In this document: positions 62,379-64,000 of the stretch, one piece after another
Numbering within the stretch: position 1 is the stretch's first letter
Layout: every line of letters starts with the position of its first letter
Assembly: GCA_038531745.1 (NCBI GenBank)
Contig: JBCBBJ010000006.1
Location: 1 to 64,000, forward strand
DNA: 64,000 nt
Direction of reading: 5' to 3'
Source of the DNA: CALLPQ01 sp038531745
GTDB taxonomy: Bacteria; Pseudomonadota; Alphaproteobacteria; Caulobacterales; Parvularculaceae
Made by a program: the position numbers and the translations under genes
The notes under the pieces: model-generated
Database searches by the model: none
Told to the model about the DNA's origin: nothing
What the model saw: the letters and a program-made list of their open reading frames with translations, nothing else

Positions 62379-63335
62379 ATGAACCTCTTTGGTGACTATG
62401 AAATTCAGGGCGGCACGCTGATCGCCAAGGAAACCGGGGCGCACATTCCCCTGACAACAGCCTTTATGTCGGATGTGGTGCGCATCGGTAGCTTTGTTGG
62501 CTTTGTAAACGCGCTGAAGGCCACACGGTTCCTGCGCGGTCATGAGCCCCGTGCAAAAATCTCGTTCTTTCCGCGCAAGCCCCGCTCCTACTACCAGATC
62601 TGGCCGGTATGCCAGATGGCCGACGTGAAGATCGTTGATGATCCCGATGAGGCTGATCTGCATTTTTATTTTGAAGACCGAGAGTTTCTCACCGGTCCGC
62701 GGGCGCAACCCTCTGCCCGGCCGTCATTGAATGTGGGATGCTACGACATTCGCAAAAGCGTCGTTGCCCTGCATTTCGAGCAGGTTTTTGGCTATGGTCT
62801 GGAGATTGATCCCCTGACCTTTACCGGGCCCGCGGTGGAAAAATCCGAAGGCAATGGCAAGCATGATGGCGAGATCGTGCAATGCCCCCTCGCCGCGCCA
62901 AAACCGGGCAAGGTTTATCAACGGTTGATCGACAACACCTTTGATGGCTCGGACTTTGTGGATATCCGCACGCCCGTGGTTGGCGACACTATTCCGTTTG
63001 TCTATCTCAAACGCCGCCGCCGCGCGACACGGTTTACCAATGACAATGACCGCGTTGATCTGATTGATCCGGATGCGGTGTTATCGGCAGCGGAGCAAGC
63101 GCAGATCGTGCGGTTTGCCCAGTCCATGGCCCTCGATTTTGGCGGTCTTGATGTGCTGCGGAACCGCGAGGATGGCCGCATCTATATTGTCGATGTGAAC
63201 AAGACCGATATGGGCCCGCCTTCGGTTCTGTCAGGGCGGCAAAAAATGCTGGCGATCCGCGGCCTTGGTCAGGCGTTTGCCCGGATGGTTGATGACCGGC
63301 TATTGGGCCTGCACGGCCAGGATATGGCGGCTTGA
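62379..63335 (+). CDS. ATP-grasp-like protein, unknown
   Basis: 318 aa from ATG 62379, preceded by GAGGGA. The C-terminal part YLKRRRRATRFTNDNDRVDLI, then FGGLDVLRNREDGRIYIVDVNKTDMGPP reads as an ATP-grasp-like or kinase fold in which the Asp-x-Asn metal pair (VDVNKT) ends the active site. The N-terminal half is not recognised. Upstream open frame to 62301 lacks conservation. Followed by an MBL-fold gene after 37 bases. Ligand and product cannot be named. Confidence 0.6.
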   Translation: MNLFGDYEIQGGTLIAKETGAHIPLTTAFMSDVVRIGSFVGFVNALKATRFLRGHEPRAKISFFPRKPRSYYQIWPVCQMADVKIVDDPDEADLHFYFEDREFLTGPRAQPSARPSLNVGCYDIRKSVVALHFEQVFGYGLEIDPLTFTGPAVEKSEGNGKHDGEIVQCPLAAPKPGKVYQRLIDNTFDGSDFVDIRTPVVGDTIPFVYLKRRRRATRFTNDNDRVDLIDPDAVLSAAEQAQIVRFAQSMALDFGGLDVLRNREDGRIYIVDVNKTDMGPPSVLSGRQKMLAIRGLGQAFARMVDDRLLGLHGQDMAA

Positions 63336-63372
63336 GCGCGGTTTGCCTTAGGCTTGCGAGCCCTGTCGATCG

Positions 63373-64000
63373 ATGAGCACGCCGGGACCGATCCCCTTCG
63401 TCAAGGATTTTGACTTCGCCTATGGGCGCGCCGATGCGGTGGCGCCCGGGGTCCTGCGGCTGATTGCGGAAAATCCCGGTCCCTTTACCTATACCGGTAG
63501 CGGTACCTATATCGTCAGTGATGAGACCTTTTCGGTGCCTGCGGCGATTATTGATCCGGGGCCTGATCTTACCAGCCATCTCGACCATTTGATGGCGGCG
63601 ACGGCCCCTATGGGCATCAGCCATATTTTTGTGACGCACACCCATTCCGACCATTGCGGCGGCGCGCGGGCGCTTGCCGAACGCTGCGGCGCACCGATCT
63701 ATGCGGCTAGCGGGCACCCGGTGGCGGATAAGCACGATGACGCCCCCGCCCTTGATGAGGGGGCCGATTATGACTTTGCCCCCGACCATATCCTCACCGA
63801 TGGGGTAGAAGTAACGGGTACCGATTGGACCCTTGAAGCGGTGGCAACGCCCGGGCACCTGTCCAACCATGTGTGTTTTGGCCTGACCCGCGCGGGCCAA
63901 TCAATCCTGTTTACCGGCGATCACATCATGGGGTGGGCAACAACGGTGATCGTCCCGCCCGATGGCCATATGGGCGATTATTTTTCAAGCCTGGAGAAAT
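63373..64000 (+). CDS. Metallo-beta-lactamase-fold hydrolase, partial (right edge)
   Basis: First 209 residues of a metallo-beta-lactamase-fold hydrolase; it continues beyond the window. The zinc motif HTHSDHCGG near residue 88 is complete, ATPGHLSNHVCF near 156 gives the next His, and FTGDHIMGW near 180 the Asp. The arrangement resembles LACTB2/glyoxalase II-like proteins. ATG 63373 is 37 bases after the ATP-grasp-like gene, so the two may form an operon. Confidence 0.85.
   Translation, partial: MSTPGPIPFVKDFDFAYGRADAVAPGVLRLIAENPGPFTYTGSGTYIVSDETFSVPAAIIDPGPDLTSHLDHLMAATAPMGISHIFVTHTHSDHCGGARALAERCGAPIYAASGHPVADKHDDAPALDEGADYDFAPDHILTDGVEVTGTDWTLEAVATPGHLSNHVCFGLTRAGQSILFTGDHIMGWATTVIVPPDGHMGDYFSSLEK

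Noticed and set aside
63034..63900. Minus-strand open frame over the MBL and ATP-grasp-like genes
   Set aside because: Antisense to a gene with a complete zinc motif.

Overview
The window reads as chromosomal DNA of a flagellated alphaproteobacterium with moderately high GC. The evidence is gene content and order: the mraZ-rsmH-ftsL-ftsI division cluster, the block UPF0262 / small phosphatase / infA / maf / RNase E-G / yacG, the flbT-flaF-flagellin-flaG cluster, a DUF1489 gene, and gatCAB with one extra gene inside it. The genus cannot be fixed from sequence alone; a Caulobacterales/Parvularculales-type marine organism would fit. No phage, insertion sequence, CRISPR array or plasmid backbone is visible.

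Layout. 1-2.5 kb: division cluster on the minus strand, running off the left edge inside ftsI. 3-7 kb: a secreted M28 peptidase divergent from a secreted glycoside-hydrolase-like protein. 7.2-11.4 kb: the minus-strand infA block, ending upstream in pdeM. 11.5-15 kb: an ABC exporter, a palindromic intergenic repeat and an M48 peptidase whose lipoprotein signal is cut off by TGA. 15-18.5 kb: valine/isobutyrate catabolism (acyl-CoA dehydrogenase, 3-hydroxyisobutyryl-CoA hydrolase) and a DedA protein. 18.5-27.3 kb: small unknowns, then the Lhr-type helicase divergent from an exonuclease-ligase pair, then a pyruvyltransferase-like gene and an acetyltransferase. 27.4-31.1 kb: one very large secreted CxxCH protein split by an in-frame TAG. 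31.4-37.1 kb: uvrB, two small orphans and a decayed S9 peptidase. 37.1-41.2 kb: gatB, an unknown, gatA, gatC. 41.3-47.1 kb: a membrane metallopeptidase, ruvX, pyrB, plsY, dprA, tRNA-Asn. 47.2-49.7 kb: flagellin cluster. 49.9-56.3 kb: a 2-oxoglutarate oxygenase, a secreted unknown and a TonB receptor / membrane protein / PepSY iron-uptake operon. 56.5-64 kb: DUF1489, a lysozyme-like membrane protein, a proline-rich PEP-CTERM-like protein, an S10 carboxypeptidase, unknowns, an ATP-grasp-like protein and a metallo-beta-lactamase-fold hydrolase cut by the right edge.

How genes work together. Several minus-strand neighbours overlap by 1-23 bases (mraZ/rsmH/ftsL, maf/RNase/yacG, DUF1330/hydrolase, flbT/flaF), which suggests translational coupling. 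The flagellin gene has a sigma-54-type promoter, two stem-loops filling the start of its leader and a terminator, close to flbT, whose product is known in Caulobacter to act on flagellin mRNA. The repair genes pdeM, lhr-like helicase, exonuclease and ligase form one functional set, split here into two divergent transcripts plus a distant pdeM.

The most striking observations are gene decay in exported proteins (a TGA exactly at a lipobox cysteine, an amber codon in a 1.26-kcodon putative cytochrome, and a triply damaged S9 peptidase), an eight-fold 10-bp GATC-containing tandem repeat that supplies the flaG stop codon, and a PEP-CTERM-like protein without its own signal peptide. I did not find a convincing new multi-gene system.
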